Source of the DNA: Fusibacter_A sp965140735
GTDB lineage: Bacteria; Bacillota; Clostridia; Peptostreptococcales; Acidaminobacteraceae
Reading direction: 5' to 3'
Length of the DNA: 64,000 nucleotides
Assembly: GCA_965140735.1 (NCBI GenBank)
Contig: OZ223306.1
Span: 4,650,001 to 4,714,000 of the forward strand
Part shown: positions 52,236 to 62,236 of the stretch, piece after piece
How the letters are laid out: every line of letters starts with the position of its first letter
Position numbering within the stretch: the stretch's first letter is position 1
Position numbers and translations under genes: made by a program
Notes under the pieces: generated by a model
What the model was told of the DNA's origin: nothing
Databases searched by the model: none
Seen by the model: only the letters and a program-made list of their open reading frames with translations

Positions 52236-53087
52236 ATGAATTTTATTATTATTTCAGGCCAGTCTGGTGCAGGAAAAAGTCAAGCTAAAAAAGTGTTTGA
52301 GGATTTTGGCTATTATTGTATAGATAACTTGCCACCCTCTCTTATTCCAAATTTTATTGAGTTATTAGAGCAGAATTCTGAGGGGATTAACAATATTGCG
52401 CTGGTTATCGATATCCGAGGTGGTAAGTTCTTTAAAGATTTAGAAGATAATTTAGAACTTTTAACTCAAAGAAATTATGATTATCGTATTTTTTATTTTG
52501 AGGCAAACGATGAGATTTTGATAAAGCGATTTAAAGAAACACGTCGAAGTCATCCACTTGATCCTTCTGCAAGAATTGAAACTTGTATTGAACAGGAAAA
52601 GGAAATTTTAGCAGCATTAAAAGAGGATGCTGATTTTGTAATTAATACAGGAACGCTGACACAGTCACAACTTAAAAATGAGATTTCAAGATTTCTTGAA
52701 ATCAAAAATGAGACGGAGCAAATTGCACTCACAATTATGTCATTTGGATTTAAAAAGGGTATACCACTTGATTCAGACTATGTATTTGATGTGCGCTTTT
52801 TACCGAATCCTTACTATATAGAGGAACTGCGTTCGTTAACAGGGAATGATCAAGCCGTGAGAGATTATGTCATGAGTTTTCAAGAAAGCAATGACTATTT
52901 TGGCAGAATGAAAGATATGCTGGATTATGCAGTACCTATGTTCGTCAGAGATGGTAGAAGTCAACTTGTGATTTCTGTTGGTTGTACAGGTGGACAACAC
53001 CGTTCTGTGACTTTTGCGAATGAACTCAGCATATTTTTCAAAGCAAAAGGGTACAACGTGGTCACTGTACATCGCGATGCAAAATAA
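52236..53087 (+). CDS. rapZ: RapZ-family nucleotide-binding protein
   Basis: 283 residues. Walker A GQSGAGKSQ (8-16), YYCIDNLPPSLI near 29-40, and the C-terminal signature SVGCTGGQHRSV near 248-259. In Gram-negatives RapZ guides RNase E to small RNA GlmZ; in Firmicutes it binds UDP-GlcNAc-related signals and is clustered with yvcK and whiA, as here. Cytoplasmic. AAAGGAG precedes the ATG. Confidence 0.94.
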   Translation: MNFIIISGQSGAGKSQAKKVFEDFGYYCIDNLPPSLIPNFIELLEQNSEGINNIALVIDIRGGKFFKDLEDNLELLTQRNYDYRIFYFEANDEILIKRFKETRRSHPLDPSARIETCIEQEKEILAALKEDADFVINTGTLTQSQLKNEISRFLEIKNETEQIALTIMSFGFKKGIPLDSDYVFDVRFLPNPYYIEELRSLTGNDQAVRDYVMSFQESNDYFGRMKDMLDYAVPMFVRDGRSQLVISVGCTGGQHRSVTFANELSIFFKAKGYNVVTVHRDAK

Positions 53088-53126
53088 GTGTTTGAAAGGC
53101 ATTAAATAATCAGAGAGAGGTAACTT

Positions 53127-54125
53127 ATGCTCAATATTGTGGCAATTGGAGGTGGCACAGGCCTGTCTATTATACTGAGAGGCTTGAAAGAAATTTCTAC
53201 AGAAATAACAGCGATTGTGACTGTGGCAGATGACGGTGGTGGTTCTGGGGTTTTACGAGAAGACCTTGGGATGTTACCCCCAGGTGATGTCAGAAACTGC
53301 ATTTTAGCACTTGCGAATAAAGAACCAATCATACAGGATTTATTTCAATATCGTTTTGAAGAAGGCCGATTAAAAGGACAGAATTTTGGCAATCTCATGA
53401 TAGCGGCTATGGTTGGTATTTCAGATAGTTTTGAATCTGCTATTCGCAAGATCTCAGATATATTTGCGATTACAGGTGAAGTTTATCCGGTTTCTGAAGA
53501 TGACATTGTCTTATATGCTAAATTGGATGATGGTGCAACTGTCGTTGGGGAGTCCAATATTCCCCTTGAAGTTCTAAAAAGAGGTTCAGAAATTGAAAAA
53601 ATATGGATAGAACCAAGTGATGCGTCCACAAGTGATATCATTCTTAAGCGCATAGAAGAAGCCGACGTGATTGTATTGGGACCTGGAAGCTTATATACAA
53701 GTATTATCCCAAATTTGCTTGTACCGGATGTCACTAAGGCAATAAACAAAAGCGAAGCTTCTGTATTTTATATCTCTAATATTATGACACAGCCTGGCGA
53801 GACGGACACCCTGACAGCAGGTGAACATTTAGATCTCTTATTTAAGCACACTGATTTGACACATGTTGATTTTATGATCGTCAACTCGGGAGAGATAAGC
53901 ACGGATTCAATTAGACGTTATGAAAAAGAGGAAGCAACCCCTGTAAGATATGAAAGTACAGATGAAGTTCACCTCTTATCACATAATGTGACTTTGATTG
54001 AAGGCAATTTTGTTGATATTAAAAAAGGCTATATCAGGCATGACGCGCCTGATATAGCTGAGGTGATTCTACAGTATGTGGAACGGTCGTATCATCTGAA
54101 AAAAAATATATGTTCAATTGAGTAA
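53127..54125 (+). CDS. yvcK: YvcK/CofD-like gluconeogenesis/cell-wall regulator
   Basis: 332 residues. N-terminal IGGGTGLSIILRGL (6-19), VADDGGGSGVLRE near 32-44, PPGDVRNCILAL near 51-62, and GPGSLYTSI near 187-195 are hallmark motifs. YvcK binds UDP-GlcNAc and balances gluconeogenesis with peptidoglycan precursor supply. Third gene of the rapZ cluster; the whiA gene that normally follows is displaced by two inserted genes. Confidence 0.94.
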   Translation: MLNIVAIGGGTGLSIILRGLKEISTEITAIVTVADDGGGSGVLREDLGMLPPGDVRNCILALANKEPIIQDLFQYRFEEGRLKGQNFGNLMIAAMVGISDSFESAIRKISDIFAITGEVYPVSEDDIVLYAKLDDGATVVGESNIPLEVLKRGSEIEKIWIEPSDASTSDIILKRIEEADVIVLGPGSLYTSIIPNLLVPDVTKAINKSEASVFYISNIMTQPGETDTLTAGEHLDLLFKHTDLTHVDFMIVNSGEISTDSIRRYEKEEATPVRYESTDEVHLLSHNVTLIEGNFVDIKKGYIRHDAPDIAEVILQYVERSYHLKKNICSIE

Positions 54126-54224
54126 TCCTTTTAGAACTGTAATGGATTTATGAAAAAAGTTGAATATGTGCAAAGAAATTTCAAGAATAAAGGTTCATGT
54201 ATGGAAATTGATACAATTTTAAGC

Positions 54225-54230
54225 TATAAT
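54225..54230 (+). promoter_or_regulatory. Possible -10 box of tnaA
   Basis: TATAAT at 54225-54230 with TGGAAA 17 bases upstream (54202-54207, weak). The 130-base leader contains a hairpin (AAGGGTAT/ATACCTTT at about 54299-54318) without a T-run. Confidence 0.45.
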
Positions 54231-54364
54231 TAAAGTGATTGTTGGGGCTGTATTGTAGGGTCTTACAAGTAGCTTAGAAGTTTGACATTGTGATTTGCAA
54301 GGGTATATGCATACCTTTTAAAAAATTCACCTTAACCCTTATTAAAAAAAGGAGGAGAATTTTT

Positions 54365-55747
54365 ATGGCAAAGAGAGTACCAGAACCGTTTAGAATCAAG
54401 ATGGTAGAAAAAATCAACATTATCCCGAGAGCACTCAGAGAACAAAAACTGATTGAAGCGGGATATAATCCTTTTGCACTTAGAGCAGAGGACATCTATA
54501 TCGACCTTTTGACAGATAGTGGCACAGGTGCCATGAGTGATCGTCAATGGGCAGCGATTATGATTGGTGATGAGTCTTATGCAGGCAGTCGCTCGTTTTA
54601 CAAACTTGAAGAAGTTGTTCAAAAAATAACGGGTTACAAGTATGTTATTCCAACACATCAGGGAAGAGGTGCAGAGCAAGTAGTTCTTCCAAACGTCATT
54701 CAAAAAAAAGGGGATTATGTCCTAAACAACATGCACTTTGATACCACAATGGGACATGTGCTGTTAGCAGGTGGCAATCCTGTCAATCTGATTGATGCTA
54801 AAGCATTTGATACAGAAAAATATGACGATTTTAAAGGTGATTTTGACTTGTTAGCACTTGAAAGTTTTATCAGTGAAAAAGGGGTCGAAAACATTTCTTG
54901 CCTAATCATTACGGTGACTTGTAATTCATCAGGTGGTCAGCCGATTTCGATGGCAAATATCAAGGCAGCAAGTACAATCGCACATAAATTTGGATTAAAC
55001 GTTTTTATAGATGCAGCAAGATATGCAGAAAATGCGTATTTCATTAAAACGAGAGAAAAAGGTTTTGAAGATAAGACAGTTCTTGAAATTGCCCAAGAGA
55101 TGTTTAGCTATGCAGATGGTTTTATGATGAGTGCTAAAAAAGATGGGATCGTCAATATGGGGGGCTTAATTGGTATTAAGGATGATGAAGATTTATACAA
55201 TGCTTGTCGTTCTACAGTGGTGCCAATGGAAGGTTTTCCAACATATGGTGGTCTAGCTGGTAGAGATATGGAAGCTCTTGCGGTAGGGTTAGAAGAGGGG
55301 CTTGACTTTGAATATCTTGATTATAGAATCAGCCAAGTTAAATACCTCGGAGATCTGTTAATGGAAGCTGGTGTACCTATTCAGTATCCCACAGGGGGAC
55401 ACGCCGTTTTTGTGGATTGTAAAAAATTATGTCCTCAGATTCCATTTGATCAATTCCCAGCACAAGCGGTTTGTAATGCAGTTTACATTGAAGGTGGTGT
55501 GAGACCTGTTGAAATTGGTTCGTTCTTACTTGGTCGTGATATGGAAACCGGTAAGCCTCTTGAATCGCCTCTTGAACTCATGCGCTTGACGATTCCTAGA
55601 AGAGTCTATACAAATGATCATATGGATTACGTGGCAGATGCTGTGATAAAAGTAGCGAAATATGCACATACACTCACTGGCTTTGAGTTTGACTATGAGC
55701 CAAAAGTGTTAAGACACTTTACTGCCAAATTAAAACCTGTTAAATAA
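54365..55747 (+). CDS. tnaA: Tryptophanase
   Basis: PLP enzyme cleaving L-tryptophan to indole, pyruvate and ammonia. 460 residues from ATG 54365, preceded by AGGAGGAG. The PLP lysine is in MMSAKKDG (about 258). It resembles both tryptophanase and tyrosine phenol-lyase, but the three specificity positions are tryptophanase-like: Asp126 (HFDTTMGH), Val382 (RPVEIGS) and His451 (LRHFTAK), where tyrosine phenol-lyase has Thr, Arg and Phe. Single transcription unit with its own terminator, sitting inside the otherwise conserved yvcK-whiA neighbourhood. Indicates amino-acid fermentation and indole formation. Confidence 0.9.
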   Translation: MAKRVPEPFRIKMVEKINIIPRALREQKLIEAGYNPFALRAEDIYIDLLTDSGTGAMSDRQWAAIMIGDESYAGSRSFYKLEEVVQKITGYKYVIPTHQGRGAEQVVLPNVIQKKGDYVLNNMHFDTTMGHVLLAGGNPVNLIDAKAFDTEKYDDFKGDFDLLALESFISEKGVENISCLIITVTCNSSGGQPISMANIKAASTIAHKFGLNVFIDAARYAENAYFIKTREKGFEDKTVLEIAQEMFSYADGFMMSAKKDGIVNMGGLIGIKDDEDLYNACRSTVVPMEGFPTYGGLAGRDMEALAVGLEEGLDFEYLDYRISQVKYLGDLLMEAGVPIQYPTGGHAVFVDCKKLCPQIPFDQFPAQAVCNAVYIEGGVRPVEIGSFLLGRDMETGKPLESPLELMRLTIPRRVYTNDHMDYVADAVIKVAKYAHTLTGFEFDYEPKVLRHFTAKLKPVK

Positions 55748-55765
55748 TAAAATGACTTTAAAATG

Positions 55766-55808
55766 AAATGGGAAGGATCACTTTTGTGGTGATTGTCCCA
55801 TTTTTCTT
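55766..55808 (+). terminator. Terminator after tnaA
   Basis: AAATGGGA and TCCCATTT with an inner ATCAC/GTGAT stem, followed by TTCTTT. Confidence 0.85.
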
Positions 55809-55844
55809 TCAAGGGCTTTATGATATACTAGTGGGTGAGAAAAC

Positions 55845-56285
55845 GTGATGGAAGGTGATTGGGTGAAGAAGGTTTTTAGCGCAGGAGGCGTTGTTTTTTT
55901 AAAGAACAGTATTTTAATGCTTCAAAAAATAAATGGGGACTGGGTATTGCCAAAGGGTAAAATTGAAGCAGATGAAACCAGTGAAGCAACAGCCATTAGA
56001 GAAGTGCGTGAAGAAGCAGGTATTAAGACGAAAATCATAAGTCCTATAGGGGGAACTTCTTATAAATTTAAAAATTATTGGTCTAATAATCATGTTGTCG
56101 AAAAAAATGTGGTATGGTATCTCATGAAAGCATTGAGTTCAACGCCACATCCTCAAAGAGAAGAGGGGTTTATTGATTCAAAATTTATACATGTCAACAA
56201 TGTGGTGCAACTCGCAAAATATGATGATGAACGCGATATTTTGATGAAGGCACTTGAAATTATACAGTCTATAGAAGGTGAGTAA
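55845..56285 (+). CDS. Nudix hydrolase
   Basis: 146 residues at most. The full Nudix box GKIEADETSEATAIREVREE, continuing AGI, matches Gx5Ex7REUxEExGU exactly (about 45-67). Starts are ambiguous: GTG 55845, ATG 55848, or GTG 55863 with a good GGAAGGTG upstream. It hydrolyses nucleoside diphosphate-linked substrates, or housecleans oxidised nucleotides; substrate unknown. Its stop overlaps the whiA ATG, so it is coupled to whiA. Confidence 0.9.
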   Translation: MMEGDWVKKVFSAGGVVFLKNSILMLQKINGDWVLPKGKIEADETSEATAIREVREEAGIKTKIISPIGGTSYKFKNYWSNNHVVEKNVVWYLMKALSSTPHPQREEGFIDSKFIHVNNVVQLAKYDDERDILMKALEIIQSIEGE

Positions 56286-57238
56286 TGTCTTTTTCATCTA
56301 AATCAAAAAATGAACTTGCTAGAATAAGAACAGAGGGCAAATGTTGTAATCGAGCAGAACTGTCAGGCATAATCAGAGTGAGTGGTGCACTGGAATTTGG
56401 TGGATTTCAAAAAATGAATTTGAGAATAACGACTGAAAATCCTGCAGTGGCACGACTCGTTTTTATATTGCTAAAAAAAACATATCATATTCATACTGAA
56501 GTGATTATGAAAGACAATAAAATTCTCAATAAGAATCACTTGTATGAGATCTTTATTGAAAAAGCCAACGAAATCTTATTGGACCTTGAAGTCTTAAATT
56601 TGTCAGAGGGCAGCATGGTGATCAATGATGATATACCAGAGGGTCTTTTAAAGAAGAGTTGTTGTAAGAAAGCTTATCTCAGAGGGATCTACCTTGGGGG
56701 CGGTTCACTAAGCGCTCCAGAAAAGAGTTATCACCTTGAGCTCATTACACATAATGATTTTTATGCCAATCAGTTAACGACTTTTATGAACAAGGCCTTT
56801 GATTTGACTGCAAAAGTAACTCCTCGAAAGAAGAATTATATTGTCTATGTGAAGGAAAGCGAGAAAATTGTAGATTTTTTAAACATTATTGGGGCACACC
56901 ATACTTTGCTTGAGTATGAGAATGTTAGAATTATCAAGCAGATGAGAAATAATGTAAACCGTGTGGTGAATTGTGAAACCGCTAATATGAATAAGACGGT
57001 TGAGGCTGCCTACGAGCAGATGAGTAAAATTCATTATATAGAAGTCACAGTGGGCATAGAGAGCTTACCTGAAAAACTGCAGGAAGTTGCTTATTTGCGT
57101 ATGGATAATCCTGAAGCATCTCTCAAAGAACTTTCTGAGTTGATGAATCCGCCCGTTGGCAAATCCGGTGTGAATCATCGTTTGAAGAAGATCATGAAAA
57201 TAGCAACTGACTTACAGCTAAAAGGTGGGAAAATATGA
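56285..57238 (+). CDS. whiA: Sporulation/cell-division regulator WhiA
   Basis: 317 residues. The N-terminal LAGLIDADG-derived domain (KNELARIRTEGKCCNRAEL opening, YLRGIYLGGGSLSAP near 133-147) is followed by a C-terminal helix-turn-helix region (LREL-like LKELSELMNPPVGKSGVNHR near 280-299). DNA-binding protein involved in division and development in Gram-positives. One-base overlap with the Nudix gene and four-base overlap (ATGA) with the lipoprotein gene indicate an operon. Confidence 0.95.
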   Translation: MSFSSKSKNELARIRTEGKCCNRAELSGIIRVSGALEFGGFQKMNLRITTENPAVARLVFILLKKTYHIHTEVIMKDNKILNKNHLYEIFIEKANEILLDLEVLNLSEGSMVINDDIPEGLLKKSCCKKAYLRGIYLGGGSLSAPEKSYHLELITHNDFYANQLTTFMNKAFDLTAKVTPRKKNYIVYVKESEKIVDFLNIIGAHHTLLEYENVRIIKQMRNNVNRVVNCETANMNKTVEAAYEQMSKIHYIEVTVGIESLPEKLQEVAYLRMDNPEASLKELSELMNPPVGKSGVNHRLKKIMKIATDLQLKGGKI

Positions 57239-58491
57239 AGAAAGCAATGATTTTGATGCTTTGTCTGCTCATGGTAGTGATGACCACTGCTTGTTCAGAA
57301 GAGAGTTCACTGGAGAAACTTAATGACCCTGCGGTTAAAAACTGGGAGCTTGTGAAAGAAAGTGGCAGTAGTTCAACTGTGAGGCTATGTGTAAGTTCTA
57401 AGGATGAAGCAGAACTCGATTGGCTAAAAAACGAATTTGCGGATTATCTAAAATTGAATTACGAAATTGATCTCGAAATTATAGAAGAATCTCAAGAAAA
57501 GACCTTTGAAGGGCTGAAAAGTGATCAACAAAATGAGATTCAACTGGGAGAGTATGATCTCATTTTATTTGATGATTCAGGATTTAAAGAAGCCATGAAT
57601 GAAGGGTATCTATTTGGGCCTTTCACAAATGAACTGCCGAATAACAATCTCTATTTGAATCCATATGATATTGAAGTTAGATATGATGAGGGCATTTCAA
57701 TAGCTCAATATGAAGTGCCAATTGGTAGACAGCAACTCTCCTTTATATTCAATGAAGATTATTTCTACGAAATTCCAGAGACTTACGAGGGCTTCTTTGA
57801 GCTCATCAAAACTTTTCAAGGAAAGTTTACTTATCCTGACCCCAGAGTATCACCAGAGGGTGAAGCCTTTGTTGTGGGTTATTTGTCAAGAAACCTCGAT
57901 TTTGAAAAGCTCAATGAAAAAAGTTATACAGAAGCTGAGATATACGATCTTATAAAACCATCAATAGAAGCTTTAAAAGCGATTAAACCCGATCTATATA
58001 AAGAAGGGAAGGTTTATCCTAAATCTATCGCAGAGATGGATCAATTGTTTTTTAATGATGAGCTAATTTTCTCCATGAGCTTGGACTATTATCATGCAAC
58101 GGATATGCTAAAAGCTTATGAATATCCAGAATCGGCGAGTGTTTTTACCATTAATGAAGGCACAACGGGACCGGTGTCTCACATGGGGATTCTTTATAAT
58201 TCAAGTAATAAATCTGGTGCAATGCTGGTCATAAATGCGATGTTATCACCTGAGATGCAGGCCTCTAAATATGACACGAGAAAATGGCGCCAATTGCCAA
58301 TTTACGATCCAAGTTATGTGCCTACAGAAGCACTTGTTGAGATCAAAAAAGTAAAGCTTAAAACCTCATCACTTAAATATGATGAATTGTTAATGTATAG
58401 AATTCCTGAACTAAGTCCATATTATAGAAATATCATGATAAAGTTATGGGAATCACATGTGCTTCCAGATCAGGCTGATACGGCACAATAA
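57235..58491 (+). CDS. Extracellular solute-binding lipoprotein
   Basis: 418 residues. The type II signal peptide has lipobox TTAC with Cys20. The mature protein has the two-lobed pattern of family 1 binding proteins (LRVC-like strand STVRLCVSSKDEAELDWLKN, later YEVPIGRQQLSFIFNE and GPVSHMGILYNSS). No ABC permease or ATPase gene is adjacent, which is unusual. The gene overlaps whiA by four bases. Ligand unknown; sugar/oligosaccharide type by resemblance. Confidence 0.82.
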   Translation: MKKAMILMLCLLMVVMTTACSEESSLEKLNDPAVKNWELVKESGSSSTVRLCVSSKDEAELDWLKNEFADYLKLNYEIDLEIIEESQEKTFEGLKSDQQNEIQLGEYDLILFDDSGFKEAMNEGYLFGPFTNELPNNNLYLNPYDIEVRYDEGISIAQYEVPIGRQQLSFIFNEDYFYEIPETYEGFFELIKTFQGKFTYPDPRVSPEGEAFVVGYLSRNLDFEKLNEKSYTEAEIYDLIKPSIEALKAIKPDLYKEGKVYPKSIAEMDQLFFNDELIFSMSLDYYHATDMLKAYEYPESASVFTINEGTTGPVSHMGILYNSSNKSGAMLVINAMLSPEMQASKYDTRKWRQLPIYDPSYVPTEALVEIKKVKLKTSSLKYDELLMYRIPELSPYYRNIMIKLWESHVLPDQADTAQ

Positions 58492-58540
58492 TCGTAAGCA
58501 TAGGCTTAATTGTCATTAAAGAGAATACTTTTTAAGCAAT

Positions 58541-58580
58541 GGGAAGACCTTTTTGTAGGGTTCTTCCTATTTCTATTTTA
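58541..58580 (+). terminator. Terminator before dnaE
   Basis: GGAAGACC and GGGTTCTTCC form an imperfect stem (58542-58567), followed by a T-rich stretch. An extended -10 element TGGTATACT (58592-58600) for dnaE follows. Confidence 0.65.
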
Positions 58581-58652
58581 GGCTAATATATGGTATACTT
58601 AGGGTTGAAAAACTTTTGCCAATGAACACTCAAGAAAGGGGCGCAAAAAATT

Positions 58653-61600
58653 TTGCAAACTGAATTTTCCGAAAAAAAATTAGATTTTGTACATTTGCAT
58701 CTACATACAGAATACAGTCTGTTAGACGGTTTCACCAGAATTGACCGCTTATTTGAAAAAGTAAAGGCCATGGGGATGTCATCAGTTGCAATTACAGATC
58801 ATGGGGTTATGTTTGGCGTGGTAGACTTTTATAAAGCTGCCATAAAACATGGGGTAAAACCGATTATTGGATGTGAAGTTTACACGGCTGCAAGGTCAAG
58901 GTTCGATAGAGATCCTACACTTGATAAAAATGCAGGACATCTCGTTTTGTTGGCTAAAAATGAAATCGGTTATAAAAATTTGATTAAACTTGTTTCAGCA
59001 GGCTTTACAGAGGGCTTTTATTATAAACCAAGAATTGATTATGACCTACTCTCCAAGCACTCAGAAGGGCTTGTTTGTCTTTCGGCATGTCTTGGTGGGG
59101 ATGTTCAGCGTCTGATCCTTGAAGGCAATGTACAAGGTGCTAAAGAAATTGCGCTTAAATTAAAAACAATTTTTGATGAAGGTGATTTTTATTTAGAGCT
59201 TCAAGACCATCAGATGAAGGAACAAAAAATGGTCAATAGACAGCTTGTATTGATCAGTGAAGCCACGGGCATTCCACTTGTGGCAACAAATGATGTGCAT
59301 TATCTCGAAAAAGAGGATGAAGCTGTTCACGATATTTTACTCTGTATCCAAACTGGGAAAACCATGAGCGATACAGATCGAATGAGGTTTCCAACCAAAG
59401 AATTTTATTTGAAATCTCCAGATGAAATGGCATCACTTTTTAAATCAAGACCAGATGCAATTGAAAATACCTTAAAGATTGCAGAAAAATGTCATTTCGA
59501 TTTTGACTTTACGAAAACACATTTGCCAGAATTTTCACTGGAAGCACTGGATTCAAAAGCATACTTGAGAGAATTGTGTCTTAAAGGACTCTATAAAAAA
59601 TATGAAGTAGAACCCTTACATCTTGAACGCCTTGAATATGAACTTTCAGTTATTGACCAAATGGGCTATAATGACTACTTTTTGATCGTATGGGATTTTA
59701 TAAAATATGCTAAAGATCATGACATCAGAGTTGGACCAGGGCGGGGGAGTTGTGGTGGCAGTATCGTGGCCTTTGTACTGGATATAACTGAGGTTGATCC
59801 TATTAAATATGACCTCATTTTCGAAAGATTTTTAAATCCAGAACGTGTGACCATGCCGGATATCGATATTGATTTTGAAGATGACAGGCGTGGAGAAGTA
59901 ATTGAATACGTCATCCGGAAATATGGCAAGGACCACGTGGCACAAATCATCACCTTTGGAACCATGGCTGCAAGGGCAGCTGTAAGAGATGTTGGTCGTG
60001 TGATGAATTTACCATATCAAGATGTGGATCGAATCGCAAAGGAAATTCCCATGGAGCAGGGGATGACACTTGAGAAGGCTTTAATTGTAAATCCTAAGTT
60101 AAAACAAATTTACGATGAAGAGATGGAAGCTCATCAATTGTTAGAAGCTGCACTTAAACTTCAAGGGGTTCCAAGACATGCCTCGACACATGCCGCAGGC
60201 GTGGTAATTTCAAAGAACACAGTAGATGATTATGTACCGCTTTATATGCAAGATGAGAACATCACCACACAATTTAACATGATCTTACTTGAAGATTTAG
60301 GAATGTTAAAAATGGACTTTTTAGGCTTAAGGACATTGACAGTTATCAAAAATGCATTACAATTAATTGAGGAGACCGAAAATTTTAAACTGGATTTAGA
60401 TCAAATTTCATATGAAGATCCACTCACTTATGAGTTGATTAGTAAAGGGGACACCCTGGGGGTTTTTCAATTAGAATCTGCTGGCTGTAGAAAGTTTATG
60501 CGTGAGTTAAAACCATCAGGGTTTGAAGATATCATTGCCGGGATATCTTTGTATCGACCGGGACCAATGGACTCCATCCCCCTATATATAAAGAATAAAA
60601 ACAGTCCCAATGAGATAACGTTTAAACATCCAAAATTGGCTTCAATCCTTGGTGTCACTTATGGTTGCCTTGTTTATCAAGAACAGGTTATGCAGATTGT
60701 AAGAGAACTGGGTGGCTATAGTTTTGGTCGAAGCGATATTGTAAGACGTGCCATGAGTAAGAAAAAAATGGACGTTATGCAAAGGGAACGCGTTTATTTT
60801 AAATACGGTAAAAAATCGGAATCTGGAGAAATTGAACTGGTAGGATGTATTGAGAATGGTGTATCTGAGGCGATTGCAGATGAAATCTTTGACGATATGA
60901 TTGATTTTGCTAAGTATGCTTTTAACAAGTCGCATGCGGCGGGATATGCCATTGTGGCTTATCAGACCGCTTATCTCAAAGCACATTATCCAGTTGCCTA
61001 CATGGCGGCGCTTATGACCAGTGTCATGGGGAATCAATCGAAAATTGCCCTTTATATGCAAGACTGTAAAGAACGTGGCATTAAACTCTTACCACCTTGT
61101 GTGAACAAGAGTCTTGTGGGTTTTTCTGTGGAAGGCAATAATATCAGATATGGACTCAATGCTGTTAAAAATGTAGGCAGGGGCATCATAGAGGCTATCA
61201 TTAGAAGTAGAAAGAGCAAACCTTTTAAGGACTTCTTAGATTTTTGTGAATCTATTGAAGCTTCTGAACTCAATAAAAAGGCTGTGGAAAGTTTGATAAA
61301 AGCTGGTGCATTCGATGCATTTGGTGCTTACAGGTCTCAATTATTGGGTATTTTTGAAAAAACAGTGGATGGTGTGCATTCGCTTAAGCGTAGAGGTGTT
61401 GAAGGACAGTTCTCCATATTTAGTATGGAAGCAGTGGTCAATTCTTCGGAAGATTTGGGACATAAGCTCCCTAAAATTCCTGAATTGAGGTTTGAAACAC
61501 TTTTACAATTTGAAAAGGAAATGTTGGGTATATATTTAACCGGACATCCTCTTGATCCTTATAAGGATCAATTGAAAGCTATTTCAAGTTTCAATTTATC

Positions 61601-62198
61601 AGAGCTTAAATCTTCTTTTGAAGAAGATGAGACGCCGCTGGCTAAAGATGGCGATATGGTCACCATCAGTGGCATGATCGTTGCAAAGCTCGAAAAAATA
61701 ACGCGAAATAATCAAAATATGGCGTTTATCACTGTGGAAGACTTATTTGATCAAATTGAGGTCATTGTCTTTCCAAAGACTTATTCTGCCAGTGAAACGC
61801 TTCTTCATAAAGATTCGATCATTTCTGTGAGGGGACGTATCAACGTTAAAGAGGATGAACATCCTAAGTTGATTGCAGATCGAATCACTGCTGTGAAAGC
61901 AGTCACAGCAAAAACAGTAAATTCAGTATCTTCAACTAAGAAAGATACCCATCAAAAGAATGATTTGTCTGTTTTGTTCATACGTTTTGAAGTGCCGGAT
62001 GAATCACTAATGGGTGAAGTTTCCAAAGTTTTAAAGCGGTATTCGAGGCAACAGTCAGAGGGTAAACCGTCTGACGTTATCTATTATATATCAACGATAA
62101 AGAAGAAACTTAAGGTTAATGGTCAAGTTGTGGTGACTAAAGATCTCATGGATCACATTGAACAAATTGTGGGAAAGAACAACGTTGTACATCAATAA
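58653..62198 (+). CDS. dnaE: DNA polymerase III subunit alpha DnaE
   Basis: 1181 residues with a TTG start after AAGGGGCG. The N-terminal PHP domain (HLHLHTEYSLLDG, 14-26; ITDHG) is followed by the C-family polymerase core with catalytic aspartates in PDIDIDFED (about 405-413) and GRGSCGGS. Then come the tau/beta-binding region with helix-hairpin-helix, and an OB domain near 1010-1080 (VTISGMIVAKLEKI). In clostridia DnaE works beside PolC, extending primers on the lagging strand. Followed 38 bases later by pfkA. Confidence 0.96.
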   Translation: MQTEFSEKKLDFVHLHLHTEYSLLDGFTRIDRLFEKVKAMGMSSVAITDHGVMFGVVDFYKAAIKHGVKPIIGCEVYTAARSRFDRDPTLDKNAGHLVLLAKNEIGYKNLIKLVSAGFTEGFYYKPRIDYDLLSKHSEGLVCLSACLGGDVQRLILEGNVQGAKEIALKLKTIFDEGDFYLELQDHQMKEQKMVNRQLVLISEATGIPLVATNDVHYLEKEDEAVHDILLCIQTGKTMSDTDRMRFPTKEFYLKSPDEMASLFKSRPDAIENTLKIAEKCHFDFDFTKTHLPEFSLEALDSKAYLRELCLKGLYKKYEVEPLHLERLEYELSVIDQMGYNDYFLIVWDFIKYAKDHDIRVGPGRGSCGGSIVAFVLDITEVDPIKYDLIFERFLNPERVTMPDIDIDFEDDRRGEVIEYVIRKYGKDHVAQIITFGTMAARAAVRDVGRVMNLPYQDVDRIAKEIPMEQGMTLEKALIVNPKLKQIYDEEMEAHQLLEAALKLQGVPRHASTHAAGVVISKNTVDDYVPLYMQDENITTQFNMILLEDLGMLKMDFLGLRTLTVIKNALQLIEETENFKLDLDQISYEDPLTYELISKGDTLGVFQLESAGCRKFMRELKPSGFEDIIAGISLYRPGPMDSIPLYIKNKNSPNEITFKHPKLASILGVTYGCLVYQEQVMQIVRELGGYSFGRSDIVRRAMSKKKMDVMQRERVYFKYGKKSESGEIELVGCIENGVSEAIADEIFDDMIDFAKYAFNKSHAAGYAIVAYQTAYLKAHYPVAYMAALMTSVMGNQSKIALYMQDCKERGIKLLPPCVNKSLVGFSVEGNNIRYGLNAVKNVGRGIIEAIIRSRKSKPFKDFLDFCESIEASELNKKAVESLIKAGAFDAFGAYRSQLLGIFEKTVDGVHSLKRRGVEGQFSIFSMEAVVNSSEDLGHKLPKIPELRFETLLQFEKEMLGIYLTGHPLDPYKDQLKAISSFNLSELKSSFEEDETPLAKDGDMVTISGMIVAKLEKITRNNQNMAFITVEDLFDQIEVIVFPKTYSASETLLHKDSIISVRGRINVKEDEHPKLIADRITAVKAVTAKTVNSVSSTKKDTHQKNDLSVLFIRFEVPDESLMGEVSKVLKRYSRQQSEGKPSDVIYYISTIKKKLKVNGQVVVTKDLMDHIEQIVGKNNVVHQ

Positions 62199-62236
62199 GC
62201 GTTCAAATCAGTAATTGTTCAAAAAGGAGTGTAAAC

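Noticed and set aside
54126..54364. tnaC-like leader peptide before tnaA
   Set aside because: Short frames were read; none has a ribosome binding site plus a Trp codon in a plausible position, and the leader hairpin has no T-run.
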